28,042 nt of DNA. It comes from CAZWUZ01 sp964637655 [NCBI: uncultured bacterium] (GTDB lineage Bacteria; DAOPZR01). The DNA lies in contig CAZWUZ010000017.1 of the NCBI GenBank assembly GCA_964637655.1, forward strand, positions 1 through 28,042, in the 5' to 3' direction. A program made the position numbers and the translations under genes. Positions 1 through 7,380 of the stretch are shown here, in pieces; positions within the stretch are counted from its first letter, which is position 1; every line of letters starts with the position of its first letter. Below the pieces are notes generated by a model. It was not told where the DNA came from. It was given only the letters and a program-made list of their open reading frames with translations, and searched no databases.

Positions 1-165
1 GAACGCGGCGGTTTTCCCCGTTCCCGTCTGGGCGAGGCCGAGCACGTCGCGTCCCTCCATCACCGGGGGGATCGACTGCGCCTGGATGGGCGTCGGGGTT
101 TCGTAGCCGAGCGTGGCGAGGCCCGCGGCTACTTTCGGATGGAACTGAAACTTCTGGAACGGCAT
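1..165 (-). CDS. DEAD-box ATP-dependent RNA helicase, N-terminal part (runs off the left edge)
   Basis: Only the first 55 codons are inside the window, read leftward from an ATG at 165-163. They contain the family's Q motif region ([14 protein letters not shown], residues 20-33) and Walker A/motif I (AQTGTGKT, residues 45-52), in the order and spacing of DEAD-box RNA helicases of the RhlE/DeaD type. Such enzymes unwind short RNA duplexes in ribosome assembly, RNA decay and cold adaptation. A Shine-Dalgarno AAAGGA lies just upstream of the start. The DEAD, SAT and C-terminal helicase motifs are outside the window, so the subfamily cannot be settled. RhlE-like is favoured only by the short N-terminus before the Q motif. 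A consensus promoter and a long hairpin-rich leader precede the gene. Confidence 0.93.
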   Translation of the reverse strand, partial: MPFQKFQFHPKVAAGLATLGYETPTPIQAQSIPPVMEGRDVLGLAQTGTGKTAAF

Positions 166-206
166 ACAACAGTCCTTTCGTGCGGCGGGCACAGGAGCCG
201 GCCGCC

Positions 207-320
207 GGCGCAGACACTCTGCGCCACGTGTTTGATTTTTCGCGTACCCGGATGTGAGGTCAGCAGATGAGCGAAACATTACGGCGGGGCGTTATCTGAC
301 CCGCGGCACTGCGCCGCGGG
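207..320 (-). promoter_or_regulatory. Structured 5' leader of the helicase mRNA (two perfect hairpins)
   Basis: From the promoter at 346-374 the transcript would run about 170 nt before the helicase start. Two perfect 8-bp inverted repeats lie in it. The arms are CCCGCGGC (300-307) and GCCGCGGG (313-320) with a 5-nt loop, and GGCGCAGA (207-214) and TCTGCGCC (218-225) with a 3-nt loop. Neither is followed by a U-tract in the leftward direction, so they look like leader structures and not terminators. Long structured leaders are known for cold-inducible DEAD-box helicase genes; regulation here is inferred. Confidence 0.5.
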
Positions 321-345
321 CACATCCCTTCGCACCACGCAACGG

Positions 346-374
346 ATTATACCACAGAATGCATGGAAAAGCAA
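346..374 (-). promoter_or_regulatory. Sigma70-type promoter of the helicase gene
   Basis: Reading leftward, TTGCTT (374-369) is separated by 17 bp from a perfect TATAAT (351-346). A TG dinucleotide one base upstream of the -10 makes it an extended -10. It lies just past the stop codon of the glycosyltransferase gene, so the helicase can be transcribed independently of it. Confidence 0.75.
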
Positions 375-380
375 GCGGAA

Positions 381-1994
381 TTATGCGGGAGGAACAACGT
401 ACAGGCGGAGACGCCCGGTGACCGGGACGGCGTTATGCACCGGTCCGAAGAGCAGTTCTGCCCCGCACAGCGCGGGGGCGAACCGTGTGAGGAAATCACG
501 ACCCTGCGCCGTGTACTCCGTATCGATGACGAGGTGCGTGATACCGTATTGTTTCGCCCAGCGTGCGAACTGGGCGCGGTCGCGGAACTCCGGCATGATG
601 GCGACCGGGACCCGCGCCGCGTTCGCCACCACCCACGGGTCGGTGGCGCCGACGACTGCGTTGTCCGGCAGTGAGCGGACCAGCGCGGCATAGACCGCGG
701 GGGCGTGCGGGCCGTGCTGCGTCCGGCGTACATACCCTTCGACCTGCTGCATGTCTTTCCAGGCGCAGGCACTGAGCACAAAGACGAGGTAGAGCAGGAG
801 CAGGGCGCGCACCCGCGCGTGGCGGGATGCGGGAAGCGCGCGGAAGAAGAGCCCGTCGGGCGCCAGCGCGCGCAGCGCCACGGGGATGAGCAGGCCGAGG
901 ACGGGGATGAGGAAGCGCGGGGCATAGACCGACCAGAAGGAGACGAGCACCGCGTAATTGAGCAGCGCGGCGGTGACGAGCACGAACAGGTGGCGGCTGC
1001 CGTCGCCGCGCCAGTTGACCCCCACGACCAGCGGCAGGAAAAAGAGAAACAGCCACGGCAGGCAGAAATCATAGGCGTACTTGACGGCGTTGCCCGCCCA
1101 GCCGCGCAGGACGAGCGGCAGATTGCCCGCGATGAAGGCCGCAGGTTTCGGGTAGTCGTACTCGAACCCCTGCCAGATGGCAATGTCGTAGGCGGGAAGG
1201 CAGTAATGCGAGGAATGGATGTCGTAGAATGTTTCGCCCTGCGTCAGGTACGTATTGACCGGGACGATGGCGGCAAGGAGCAGGTAGGGAATGACGAGCG
1301 CGGCCAGTTGCGGCAGCGCGCGCTGCCGGCGGCGCACGAGCAGATAGATGATCGCGGCAAGGAGGAGGAGCAGCCCGTTGCCGCGCAGCAGGCCTGCGAG
1401 CCCGGCCAGCAGACCGCACCACAGCCAGCGCCGGGGGGGGGCGTCCGCGCCGGGCAGCGCCAGCACGAACAGGAACGTGAGCAGCAGCAGCGGGGTCTCG
1501 GTATGCAGCCCCAGCGAGTTGTCGAAGATCCACGGGTGCAGCGAGACGAGTAGCGTGCCGAGTGCGGCGACCAGCCCGTTCTGTGTCAGGCGCAGGATGA
1601 GCAGATACGCGGCAAGCGCGGCCAGCACGGCAAAGAGGGTGTTGGCCTGAAACAGGACGTCGCCGGAGTCGCCGGGATGCAGGAACGGGCAGTGATGAAA
1701 CAGTCCGTCGCCGGACCCGCCCGCGCGCAACAGCCATGACAGCAGCAGCGGATACAGCGGCGGGCGCTCGCCCCACGCGGCGTGCGACACGGGGAACGGG
1801 CGGTAATAGTGAAATTTGATATCCAGCACGTACCCGCGCCCCTCCGCCAGATTGCGTGCGATGTTGAAATATTCGTGGCTGTCCGGGGACCAGGCCGGGC
1901 CGTACGCCGCCAGCCAGCCGAGACGTAAACCGGCGACCGCCAGCAGGACAAGCAGGAGGGCGGCACAATGCCGCCACGGGAATACGGTTAGCAC
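381..1994 (-). CDS. Polytopic membrane glycosyltransferase, GT39/ArnT-PMT-like
   Basis: A 537-residue protein dominated by hydrophobic helices, with a short hydrophilic C-terminal domain. After the first transmembrane segment (about 10-30) comes the loop with D38 in PDSHEYFNIARNLAEGRGY. This matches the acidic residue of the first periplasmic loop that is catalytic in GT39/GT83-type enzymes using polyprenyl-phosphate sugars. A WGERPPLYPLLLSWLL segment follows, also typical. It probably transfers a sugar from a lipid carrier to a periplasmic acceptor; the substrate is unknown. The start is GTG, with no alternative Met before the first membrane helix and no good ribosome-binding site. A candidate promoter ends so close to the GTG that the mRNA may be leaderless. 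The gene reads divergently from the 2239 operon and toward the helicase. Confidence 0.85.
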   Translation of the reverse strand: MLTVFPWRHCAALLLVLLAVAGLRLGWLAAYGPAWSPDSHEYFNIARNLAEGRGYVLDIKFHYYRPFPVSHAAWGERPPLYPLLLSWLLRAGGSGDGLFHHCPFLHPGDSGDVLFQANTLFAVLAALAAYLLILRLTQNGLVAALGTLLVSLHPWIFDNSLGLHTETPLLLLTFLFVLALPGADAPPRRWLWCGLLAGLAGLLRGNGLLLLLAAIIYLLVRRRQRALPQLAALVIPYLLLAAIVPVNTYLTQGETFYDIHSSHYCLPAYDIAIWQGFEYDYPKPAAFIAGNLPLVLRGWAGNAVKYAYDFCLPWLFLFFLPLVVGVNWRGDGSRHLFVLVTAALLNYAVLVSFWSVYAPRFLIPVLGLLIPVALRALAPDGLFFRALPASRHARVRALLLLYLVFVLSACAWKDMQQVEGYVRRTQHGPHAPAVYAALVRSLPDNAVVGATDPWVVANAARVPVAIMPEFRDRAQFARWAKQYGITHLVIDTEYTAQGRDFLTRFAPALCGAELLFGPVHNAVPVTGRLRLYVVPPA

Positions 1995-2000
1995 GGGGCA

Positions 2001-2030
2001 ACTCTACCACGCGCGGGCGGGCATGGTCAA
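2001..2030 (-). promoter_or_regulatory. Candidate promoter of the GT39 gene, possibly leaderless
   Basis: Reading leftward, TTGACC (2030-2025), 18 bp, TAGAGT (2006-2001; four of six consensus bases). The expected transcription start, about 7 nt further, falls on or beside the GTG start codon at 1994. This would explain the missing Shine-Dalgarno sequence. Confidence 0.4.
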
Positions 2031-2041
2031 GAAAAAATCAC

Positions 2042-2070
2042 TTGCGCGCGGGCGGGTGCTGTGTTAGTAT
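2042..2070 (+). promoter_or_regulatory. Sigma70-type promoter of the 2239-7339 operon
   Basis: TTGCGC (2042-2047), 17 bp, TAGTAT (2065-2070). Its -35 lies 11 bp from the -35 of the divergent promoter, so both probably share one regulatory region. The transcript would include the folded repeat element at 2096-2178 in its leader. Confidence 0.65.
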
Positions 2071-2095
2071 TGTGGGTGAGGTGCAACTGTTCAGC

Positions 2096-2178
2096 CACCC
2101 TCACCCTTCCCTCCCCGCCTGAGGCGGGAGAGGGTGATTGCCTTCCCCCTCTTTGCGGGGGAAGGTTGGATGAGGGTG
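2096..2178. repeat. REP-like palindromic element with three nested stems
   Basis: The outer arms are CACCCTCA (2096-2103) and TGAGGGTG (2171-2178). Inside are a near-perfect hairpin centred at 2120 (CTCCCCGCC with GGCGGGAG) and a perfect 9-bp hairpin (CCTTCCCCC 2141-2149 with GGGGGAAGG 2157-2165). The sequence type (ACCCTCACCC, CTCTCCC, GGGAGAGGG) is that of a widespread class of intergenic palindromic repeats. A relative occurs at 16394-16414. It lies in the leader of the following operon. Confidence 0.75.
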
Positions 2179-2238
2179 AACAATTGCTGTGCGGTGGCGG
2201 CAGCGGAGGCGACCGCATCACATCCTGCAGGAGGAACT

Positions 2239-2574
2239 ATGAAGACGGTTTTGACGGCAACCCTGTGTGTGGCGCTGCTGGTGGCGACCATCGTCGGGAT
2301 TACGCTCGACGCGGTGGCGACGGTTTTCCTGGCGTTCATCATCCCCATCATCATGTTCCTGTCGACCTACTGGCTGGTGACGGGCCTGGGCAAGAAGATC
2401 ATTCTGCAGATGCGCAAGGCATTCGGGGAAAACGTGGTGCGCATCGTCAGTGCCATCATCGAGTATTTCGAGGTGCCGCTGACCATCATCCTCACCGCCT
2501 GCCTGACGCTTTTCATCCTCGCCATCTCGGCGGTGGTCATCCTGCTGCCGCGTCTCGAAGTGCTCGGACGCTGA
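2239..2574 (+). CDS. Small membrane protein, function unknown
   Basis: A 111-residue protein starting at the ATG preceded by an excellent Shine-Dalgarno, AGGAGG (2229-2234). An upstream in-frame ATG at 2134 lies inside the repeat element and was rejected. Three hydrophobic segments are visible, at about residues 3-20, 24-49 and 79-104. A basic amphipathic stretch (GKKIILQMRKAFGE, about 50-64) lies between the second and third. No enzymatic motif is recognised. It is the first gene of the operon and its stop is six bases before the next gene. It could be a membrane subunit or anchor for the proteins encoded downstream. Confidence 0.8.
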   Translation: MKTVLTATLCVALLVATIVGITLDAVATVFLAFIIPIIMFLSTYWLVTGLGKKIILQMRKAFGENVVRIVSAIIEYFEVPLTIILTACLTLFILAISAVVILLPRLEVLGR

Positions 2575-2580
2575 TGCGGC

Positions 2581-3573
2581 ATGGCTGACCGCGGCTCGCT
2601 GGTCGATCTCGACCTGACCAGCGACGATCCGCGCGAGTTCATCGGTGAACTCGCGCGCCTGAAGATCACCCTGCTCGACCGCGAAATCGTCCGCGAGATC
2701 GCCGAGTCGGGGACCGGCAGTCGCGAGGTACAACAGCTGCTGACCGCGCGGCGCGCGTTCCAGGACATGCTCGCGCGGCTGGGCCTGTCGCTTACCGGGG
2801 CGACGGCGGCCACTGCGACCGCGCCGCCGGCGGCGGCAAAACCGGCCGCTGCTCCACCGGCAGCGGCTCCGGCAGCACCGGCGCCCGGCGGCACGCTCGC
2901 GGCGCGGCTGCGGCAGGAAAAGGCGAAGGCGACCGGTACTCCGCTCCCCGCGCCGGCAGCGGAGAAGGCGCCCGCGCCGGCAGCGGAGAAAACGGCGGCG
3001 TCGGCGGCAGCGCCGGTTCCCGCTCCCGTGCGCACGGTGCAGAAACTGTCGCTGGCCGAGCGGCTGCAGCGCGAGGAAATCAGGAGCATCGATGCGGAGG
3101 CGGCACACCGGCCGCAGCGGACGGTGATCAGCGACGACGATGACGGTACGCCGGCGCTGCCGCCCGCGCCGGCGGAAAGCGCCCCGGCCCCGCAGCCGTC
3201 GCTCGCGCTGCCGAAGCGGGCGCAGAGCACGCTCTGCGTCGAAGCGGTGGCGAGCATCGAGAAGAAGGCGCGCGAGGAGGGGTTCCTCGATACCAAGGAG
3301 ATGCTCTGGCTCAAGCGCGGGCGGCTGCGCGAGCAGCTGCAGCGGCTCGAGGAAACGGGGGCCGACCCGCGGCAGCTGACGCTGCTCAAGAACGAACTGG
3401 AAAAGATCAACTTTCTGCTCGACGGCGGGCTCGAACAGGTCAAGGCGCAGGGTGTGTCGGCAAAGGCGGAAAAGCAGGCGGCGGTGCGGCAGCAGCTGGT
3501 GAAGAAACAGGAAGCGCTGCGCACGGAACTGTCGGGGCTGTTTGACGAGATACAGGGCGGAAGCGAAGCGTAA
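2581..3573 (+). CDS. Coiled-coil protein with a long Ala/Pro-rich linker, function unknown
   Basis: A 330-residue, probably cytoplasmic protein with no signal peptide. The N-terminal segment (1-75) is helical and charged. It is followed by a low-complexity Ala/Pro linker (about 76-165) and an acidic patch (SDDDDGT, about 184-190). The C-terminus (about 215-330) is Lys/Glu/Gln/Leu-rich and likely a long coiled coil. The linker contains a perfect 20-bp direct repeat with 24-bp period (2947-2966 and 2971-2990), duplicating PAPAAEKA. The start has no strong ribosome-binding site and is probably coupled to the upstream stop codon. The family is not recognised; the layout resembles a scaffold or adaptor protein. 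Confidence 0.7.
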   Translation: MADRGSLVDLDLTSDDPREFIGELARLKITLLDREIVREIAESGTGSREVQQLLTARRAFQDMLARLGLSLTGATAATATAPPAAAKPAAAPPAAAPAAPAPGGTLAARLRQEKAKATGTPLPAPAAEKAPAPAAEKTAASAAAPVPAPVRTVQKLSLAERLQREEIRSIDAEAAHRPQRTVISDDDDGTPALPPAPAESAPAPQPSLALPKRAQSTLCVEAVASIEKKAREEGFLDTKEMLWLKRGRLREQLQRLEETGADPRQLTLLKNELEKINFLLDGGLEQVKAQGVSAKAEKQAAVRQQLVKKQEALRTELSGLFDEIQGGSEA

Positions 3574-3583
3574 GGAGCGGGGC

Positions 3584-3874
3584 ATGGCGTACCGGGATAA
3601 CGAGTGGGAAGAAGACGGCGCGGGCGATGACGATGACGACGCGCCGCAGGGGGAGACGCACTCCTACACCTGCGACGACTGCTACTACCGCTGGCAGGTG
3701 ACGGAATCGGTCGGGGCCGAAGGGCTGACCGACGATGACGACGGCGATGATGACGAAGCCGGCGACGGGGACGAGGAGGATGACGGGCTGCTCGAACCCG
3801 AGGAACCGGTCATCACGAAGTTCACCGACCCCGTCTGCCCGATGTGCGGCTCCCACTCGGTCAGCGAATCCTGA
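3584..3874 (+). CDS. Small acidic protein with a split zinc ribbon
   Basis: A 96-residue protein with a Shine-Dalgarno AAGGAG directly upstream, overlapping the previous stop. Two CxxC pairs are visible: CDDC (residues 29-32, in HSYTCDDCYYRWQV) and CPMC near the C-terminus (PVCPMCGSHSV). Together they would bind one zinc ion as a rubredoxin-like or TFIIS-like ribbon. About 50 residues lie between the pairs, including a very acidic run of Asp/Glu, and a second acidic run lies near the N-terminus. Zinc ribbons of this kind often bind nucleic acid or proteins, but the strong negative charge argues against simple DNA binding. Its TGA stop overlaps the next ATG by one base (TGATG), so translation is probably coupled. 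Confidence 0.75.
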   Translation: MAYRDNEWEEDGAGDDDDDAPQGETHSYTCDDCYYRWQVTESVGAEGLTDDDDGDDDEAGDGDEEDDGLLEPEEPVITKFTDPVCPMCGSHSVSES

Positions 3875-4920
3875 TGCGCGCCGGCTTCCTGCCGGTACTG
3901 CTGCTGCTCGCGGGCTGCGCGACACTTGGCGGCCCGGGCGGGCAGGCCGGCACCGCGGGGTTCTCTGCGCTCGCCGATTTCAGCGAAAATTGTGCCGCCA
4001 TGCAGAACGGCACCCGCTGGGGGTATCTCCGCCCCGACGGGACGACCGCCGTCGCCGCGCAGTTCGACGAGGCACGCCCGTTCAGCGAGGGGCTGGCGGC
4101 GGTGCGCACCGGCGCCAACGCTGTCGGGCTGGGCGGTTTGTGGGGCTATATCCGCCCCGACGGCAGCTGGGCCGTCCCCCCGGAGGTGGCCGCCGCGCAC
4201 GAATTCCACGACGGGCGCGCGCGGGTGCGGGTCGGGTCACGCTACGGCTACATCGATGCCGCGGGGACCTTTATCATCAATCCGCAATTCAGTGACGCAC
4301 GCGATTTCCAGGAGCAGCGCGCGGCGGTGCTGCAGGCCGGCGCCTGGGGCTATCTCGACCTGCAGGGCACTATCGCGGTGCGCCCGCAGTTCGAAACGGC
4401 GGACGATTTCACCGCTGACGGGCTGGCGCTGGTGCGCACCGGGAGCATCATGGCCGGACTGGGCGGACGCTACGGCTATATCCGCCCCGACGGCACCTAT
4501 GCCATCAACCCGCAGTTCGCGCAGGCGTCGGCTTTCCGCGAGGGGCTGGCTGTGGTGCGGCGCGGCGAACAGCAGGAGTGCATCGACGCCGCCGGGCGCA
4601 CGGTCGGCATCGTGAACGTCGGGACCGCGGACGCGTTCCATGACGGGCTGGCCCGGGTCATCGTCAACGACCGCTACGGCTTTCTCGACCGCGCGGGCAA
4701 TTTCGCCATCAACCCGCAATTCGACCATGCGGGCCATTTCGCCGACGGGCGCGCGCCCGTCAGGATCGGCGACCTCTACGGCTATATCGACCGCACCGGG
4801 CGCGTGGTGGTGCCGCCGCGGTTCACCGAGGCGCGCGAATTCGCTGACGGGCGTGCGGTGGTCCTGCTCGGCGGGCGCTGGCGCGCCATCGCTCCGTCCG
4901 GCACCCTGCTCTGGCCGTAG
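3874..4920 (+). CDS. WG-repeat lipoprotein
   Basis: A 348-residue exported protein. The chosen start at 3874 gives a short signal peptide ending in the lipobox LLAGC (Cys15); the upstream in-frame ATG at 3844 would bury it. The rest is built of WG/KWG-type repeats of about 34-42 residues. Repeat cores of the form (W/Y)GY(I/L)xxxG...INPQF...F..G.A.V begin near residues 49, 90, 124, 158, 200, 268, 302 and 336, and a degenerate one lies near 235. Such repeats form beta-rich binding surfaces in surface-exposed or periplasmic proteins; no catalytic function is known for them. The lipoprotein may be anchored to the outer membrane. It sits between the zinc-ribbon gene and two glycosyltransferases. 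Confidence 0.88.
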   Translation: MRAGFLPVLLLLAGCATLGGPGGQAGTAGFSALADFSENCAAMQNGTRWGYLRPDGTTAVAAQFDEARPFSEGLAAVRTGANAVGLGGLWGYIRPDGSWAVPPEVAAAHEFHDGRARVRVGSRYGYIDAAGTFIINPQFSDARDFQEQRAAVLQAGAWGYLDLQGTIAVRPQFETADDFTADGLALVRTGSIMAGLGGRYGYIRPDGTYAINPQFAQASAFREGLAVVRRGEQQECIDAAGRTVGIVNVGTADAFHDGLARVIVNDRYGFLDRAGNFAINPQFDHAGHFADGRAPVRIGDLYGYIDRTGRVVVPPRFTEAREFADGRAVVLLGGRWRAIAPSGTLLWP

Positions 4921-4934
4921 CCGGGCCGCCGGCC

Positions 4935-6062
4935 ATGCATCTCGTTCACCTCATTACGCAACTGGAAAACGGCGGGGCGCAGCGCAACACGCTGCTGTCC
5001 TGCGCCGCGCAGGCGCGTGCCGGGCACCGGGTCACCCTGCTGGCGGGCGCGGGCGGGATGCTCGACGCGGACGCCGCGCGTCTTCCCGGGGTTGACTTCG
5101 TGCCGCTGCCCGAACTGCTGCATCCCGTGCGCCCGCGTGCTGACTGGCGCGCGCTGCGCGCACTGGTCGCGCGCCTGCGCGACCTGCAGCCCGACCTGCT
5201 GCATACGCACTCCTCGAAGGCGGGTATTCTCGGACGCGAGGCGGCGGCCCGCAGCGGGTTGCGCGCCGTGGTGCATACCGTGCACGGCTGGAGTTTCAAC
5301 GACCGGCAGCCCTGGCTGCAGCAGCGGTTCTTCCGCATGCTGGAACGGCGCGCGGCGGTGCAGAGCCGCTTTCTTGTCACCGTGTCGCAGGCGGACCGCA
5401 TCACCGGCATCCGCCACGGCATCGGGCGCGCGCAGCAGTACCGCGTTATCCGCAGCGCCATTGACTGGGACGCCGCGGTGGCGGCGACTGCGCGGCGGGC
5501 AGCCGTGCGGCAGGCGCTCGGGCTCGACGCCCGAACGCCGCTGGTGCTGATGACCGCCTGCCTCAAGCCGCAGAAGGCGCCGCTGCTCTTTGTGGACGTG
5601 GCCCGTCGTGTCGGGGATGCCGTGTTTCTCCTTGCCGGCGACGGGGCGTTGCGCCCGGCGGTCGAACGCGCGGCGGCTGACCTGGGGCCGCGTTTCCACC
5701 TGCCGGGCTGGCAGGAAGATGTCGCGGGTCTCGTCGCGGCGGCTGATGCCTTCGTGCTTACCTCGCGCTGGGAAGGACTGCCGCGCGCGGCGGTCGAGGC
5801 GGTGGCGGCGGGCACCCCCGCAGTAGTGACCGATACCGGCGGGGTGCGCGATCTCGTGCGCGACGGCGACAACGGGTTCATCGTGCCGTGCGACGATGCC
5901 GCCACGCTGGCACAGCGCCTGCGCACGGTGCTGCACTGGCCGCGCGACGCGGCGGCGCGCGCGGCGCGGCAGGAGCGCGCGGCACAGGCGTACCGCGGCG
6001 AGTTCGCGCTCGAGGCGATGTTCACGCGTTTGCAGGAACTCTACGCGGAGGCGGTGACATGA
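4935..6062 (+). CDS. Glycosyltransferase family 4 (GT-B fold)
   Basis: A 375-residue protein of typical GT4 length. The N-terminal domain has the glycine loop NGGAQRN (12-18), which contacts the nucleotide sugar, and the HTVHGWSFND segment (114-123) common in capsule and exopolysaccharide transferases. The C-terminal domain has AGDGALRP (234-241), HLPGW (255-259), then EGLPRAAVE (280-288) with the E-x7-E pair, and a GTPAVVTDTGGVRDLV donor-binding segment. It should be cytosolic and membrane-associated, adding a sugar to a lipid-linked glycan. It overlaps the next gene by 4 bp (ATGA), so both are probably co-translated. The donor and acceptor are not predictable. Confidence 0.92.
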   Translation: MHLVHLITQLENGGAQRNTLLSCAAQARAGHRVTLLAGAGGMLDADAARLPGVDFVPLPELLHPVRPRADWRALRALVARLRDLQPDLLHTHSSKAGILGREAAARSGLRAVVHTVHGWSFNDRQPWLQQRFFRMLERRAAVQSRFLVTVSQADRITGIRHGIGRAQQYRVIRSAIDWDAAVAATARRAAVRQALGLDARTPLVLMTACLKPQKAPLLFVDVARRVGDAVFLLAGDGALRPAVERAAADLGPRFHLPGWQEDVAGLVAAADAFVLTSRWEGLPRAAVEAVAAGTPAVVTDTGGVRDLVRDGDNGFIVPCDDAATLAQRLRTVLHWPRDAAARAARQERAAQAYRGEFALEAMFTRLQELYAEAVT

Positions 6063-7339
6063 GCCGCGGCGCCTGGCTGGTGCTGCTGGTGGCGTCGCTG
6101 CTGCTCATGGGCGCGTCGGGACATCTCTACAGCGCCGACGGGCTGGCGCTCTGGCAGGTGGCGCACAACCTGCTCGCGGGACACGGGCCGGTCATCGCGC
6201 CGAAACTTGCGGCTTTCGGGCACTGGCATGACGGGAAACTCTATGCCAAGTTCGGGCTCGGGCATTCGCTGCTGCTGCTGCCGTTCGTCGTTGCGGGGAG
6301 CGTGACGGGCGCGCTGGCGGGCAATCCGGCGGCGGAAGGTATGGCGGTGGCGTTCGCCAACACGGCGGTAGTGACGCTGCTCGCCGGTTTCTTCTGGCAA
6401 CTGCTCGGGACGTTCGGCATTGCCGACGGCGTGCGGCGCGACCTGACGCTGCTGCTGGTCTTCACCACCCCGCTCTGGGTCTACGCGAAACAGGATTTTC
6501 CCGAGCCGCTCTGCGCCCTGCTGCTGACCCTGACTCTGCTGCTCATCCGCCGCGGACGGCATCTTGCCGCCGGGCTGGCCGCGGGCGCGCTGCTCCTCGT
6601 GCGTTTCGACTGCGCCGTGCCGGTGGCGGCATTCCTCGTCGTCTATCCCGTGCGCGACCGCCACGCCGCGGCGCGTTTTGTGACGGGGATCATGCCGGGC
6701 GCGGTACTGCTGCTGCTGTACAATTTCGCGCGCTACGGGTCGTTCTTCACCACGGGATTCGGCGATCCCGACGAGACCTTCTCCACGCCGCTGCTGCTCG
6801 GGCTGGGCGGACTGCTTTTTTCGCCGGGCAAGTCGCTCCTGCTCTACGCGCCGGTGCTGCTGCTCCTCCCGGCCGCATGGCTGGCCATGCGCCGGCACGA
6901 AGAGCGACTCGCCTGGCTGCTGCTCCTCATGAGCGTTGCCTACACCGTGCTGCACGCGAAGTGGTACGCGTGGATGGGCGGGTGGTGCTGGGGGCCGCGC
7001 CGCCTCGTCCCGCTCCTTCCGGTCTTCATGCTGGCCATGGCGTGGTGGCCGGCAGCAACCTGGCTGCGCCGCCGCCTGCTCTTTGTGCTCGCGCTCTGCG
7101 GTCTGCTGGTCAATCTCGCCGGGGTGGCGGTCAACTACAACGACTACCTGCTGACGGAGTACCACCGGGTCGACACCATCTTTACCGCGGAGCACAGTCC
7201 CGTGCTCTGGCACTGGCGTCATATCCTCAGTCATGGCCATGACTTCCTGCCACTGGCCCCGCCGCTGCTTGCGGGGTGGGTGCTGTTCTGGAGCGGGACC
7301 GCGCTGCTTGCCCTGCAGCGCTTGCGTTTTTCCTCCTGA
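6059..7339 (+). CDS. Polytopic membrane glycosyltransferase-like protein (GT39/GT87-like)
   Basis: A 426-residue protein with about ten hydrophobic helices, starting at the ATG that overlaps the upstream stop. A longer frame opening at 5888 would overlap the GT4 gene and was rejected. After the first helix, SADGLALWQVAHNLLAGHG places D27 where lipid-phosphate-sugar transferases carry a catalytic acidic residue. HAKWYAWMGGWCWGPRRLVPLLP (around residues 298-322, split across a loop) matches a conserved segment of a family of uncharacterised membrane mannosyltransferase-like proteins. It probably acts with the preceding GT4 enzyme in building a cell-envelope glycan. It is the last gene of the operon, and the promoter of the next gene overlaps its stop codon. 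Confidence 0.8.
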   Translation: MSRGAWLVLLVASLLLMGASGHLYSADGLALWQVAHNLLAGHGPVIAPKLAAFGHWHDGKLYAKFGLGHSLLLLPFVVAGSVTGALAGNPAAEGMAVAFANTAVVTLLAGFFWQLLGTFGIADGVRRDLTLLLVFTTPLWVYAKQDFPEPLCALLLTLTLLLIRRGRHLAAGLAAGALLLVRFDCAVPVAAFLVVYPVRDRHAAARFVTGIMPGAVLLLLYNFARYGSFFTTGFGDPDETFSTPLLLGLGGLLFSPGKSLLLYAPVLLLLPAAWLAMRRHEERLAWLLLLMSVAYTVLHAKWYAWMGGWCWGPRRLVPLLPVFMLAMAWWPAATWLRRRLLFVLALCGLLVNLAGVAVNYNDYLLTEYHRVDTIFTAEHSPVLWHWRHILSHGHDFLPLAPPLLAGWVLFWSGTALLALQRLRFSS

Positions 7340-7350
7340 CGCGCTATAAT
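7322..7350 (+). promoter_or_regulatory. Sigma70-type promoter of the 7381 gene
   Basis: TTGCGT (7322-7327), 17 bp, perfect TATAAT (7345-7350). The -35 lies inside the end of the previous gene. It resembles the promoters at 2042 and 346-374, which also use TTGC-type -35 boxes with 17-bp spacing. Confidence 0.75.
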
Positions 7351-7380
7351 TGAGTTGGAAGTGTGCGAGGGGGAGAAGCC

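Noticed and set aside
705-1553. Rightward 282-codon frame inside the GT39 gene
   Set aside because: It is antisense of a membrane glycosyltransferase with the conserved D38 loop; its product is compositionally biased.
2218-3585. Long leftward frame (455 codons) opposite the 2581 gene
   Set aside because: Arg/Gln-rich, repetitive product without motifs. It is the antisense of a GC-rich gene that has a ribosome-binding context, operon spacing and sensible domain layout on the other strand.
4782-5936. Leftward 384-codon frame across the WG and GT4 genes
   Set aside because: The plus strand encodes recognisable WG repeats and GT4 motifs. The leftward product is low-complexity and crosses two real genes.
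6041-7240. Leftward 399-codon frame, Gln/Arg/Glu-rich
   Set aside because: It is the shadow of transmembrane helices on the other strand, with no start signal or motif.
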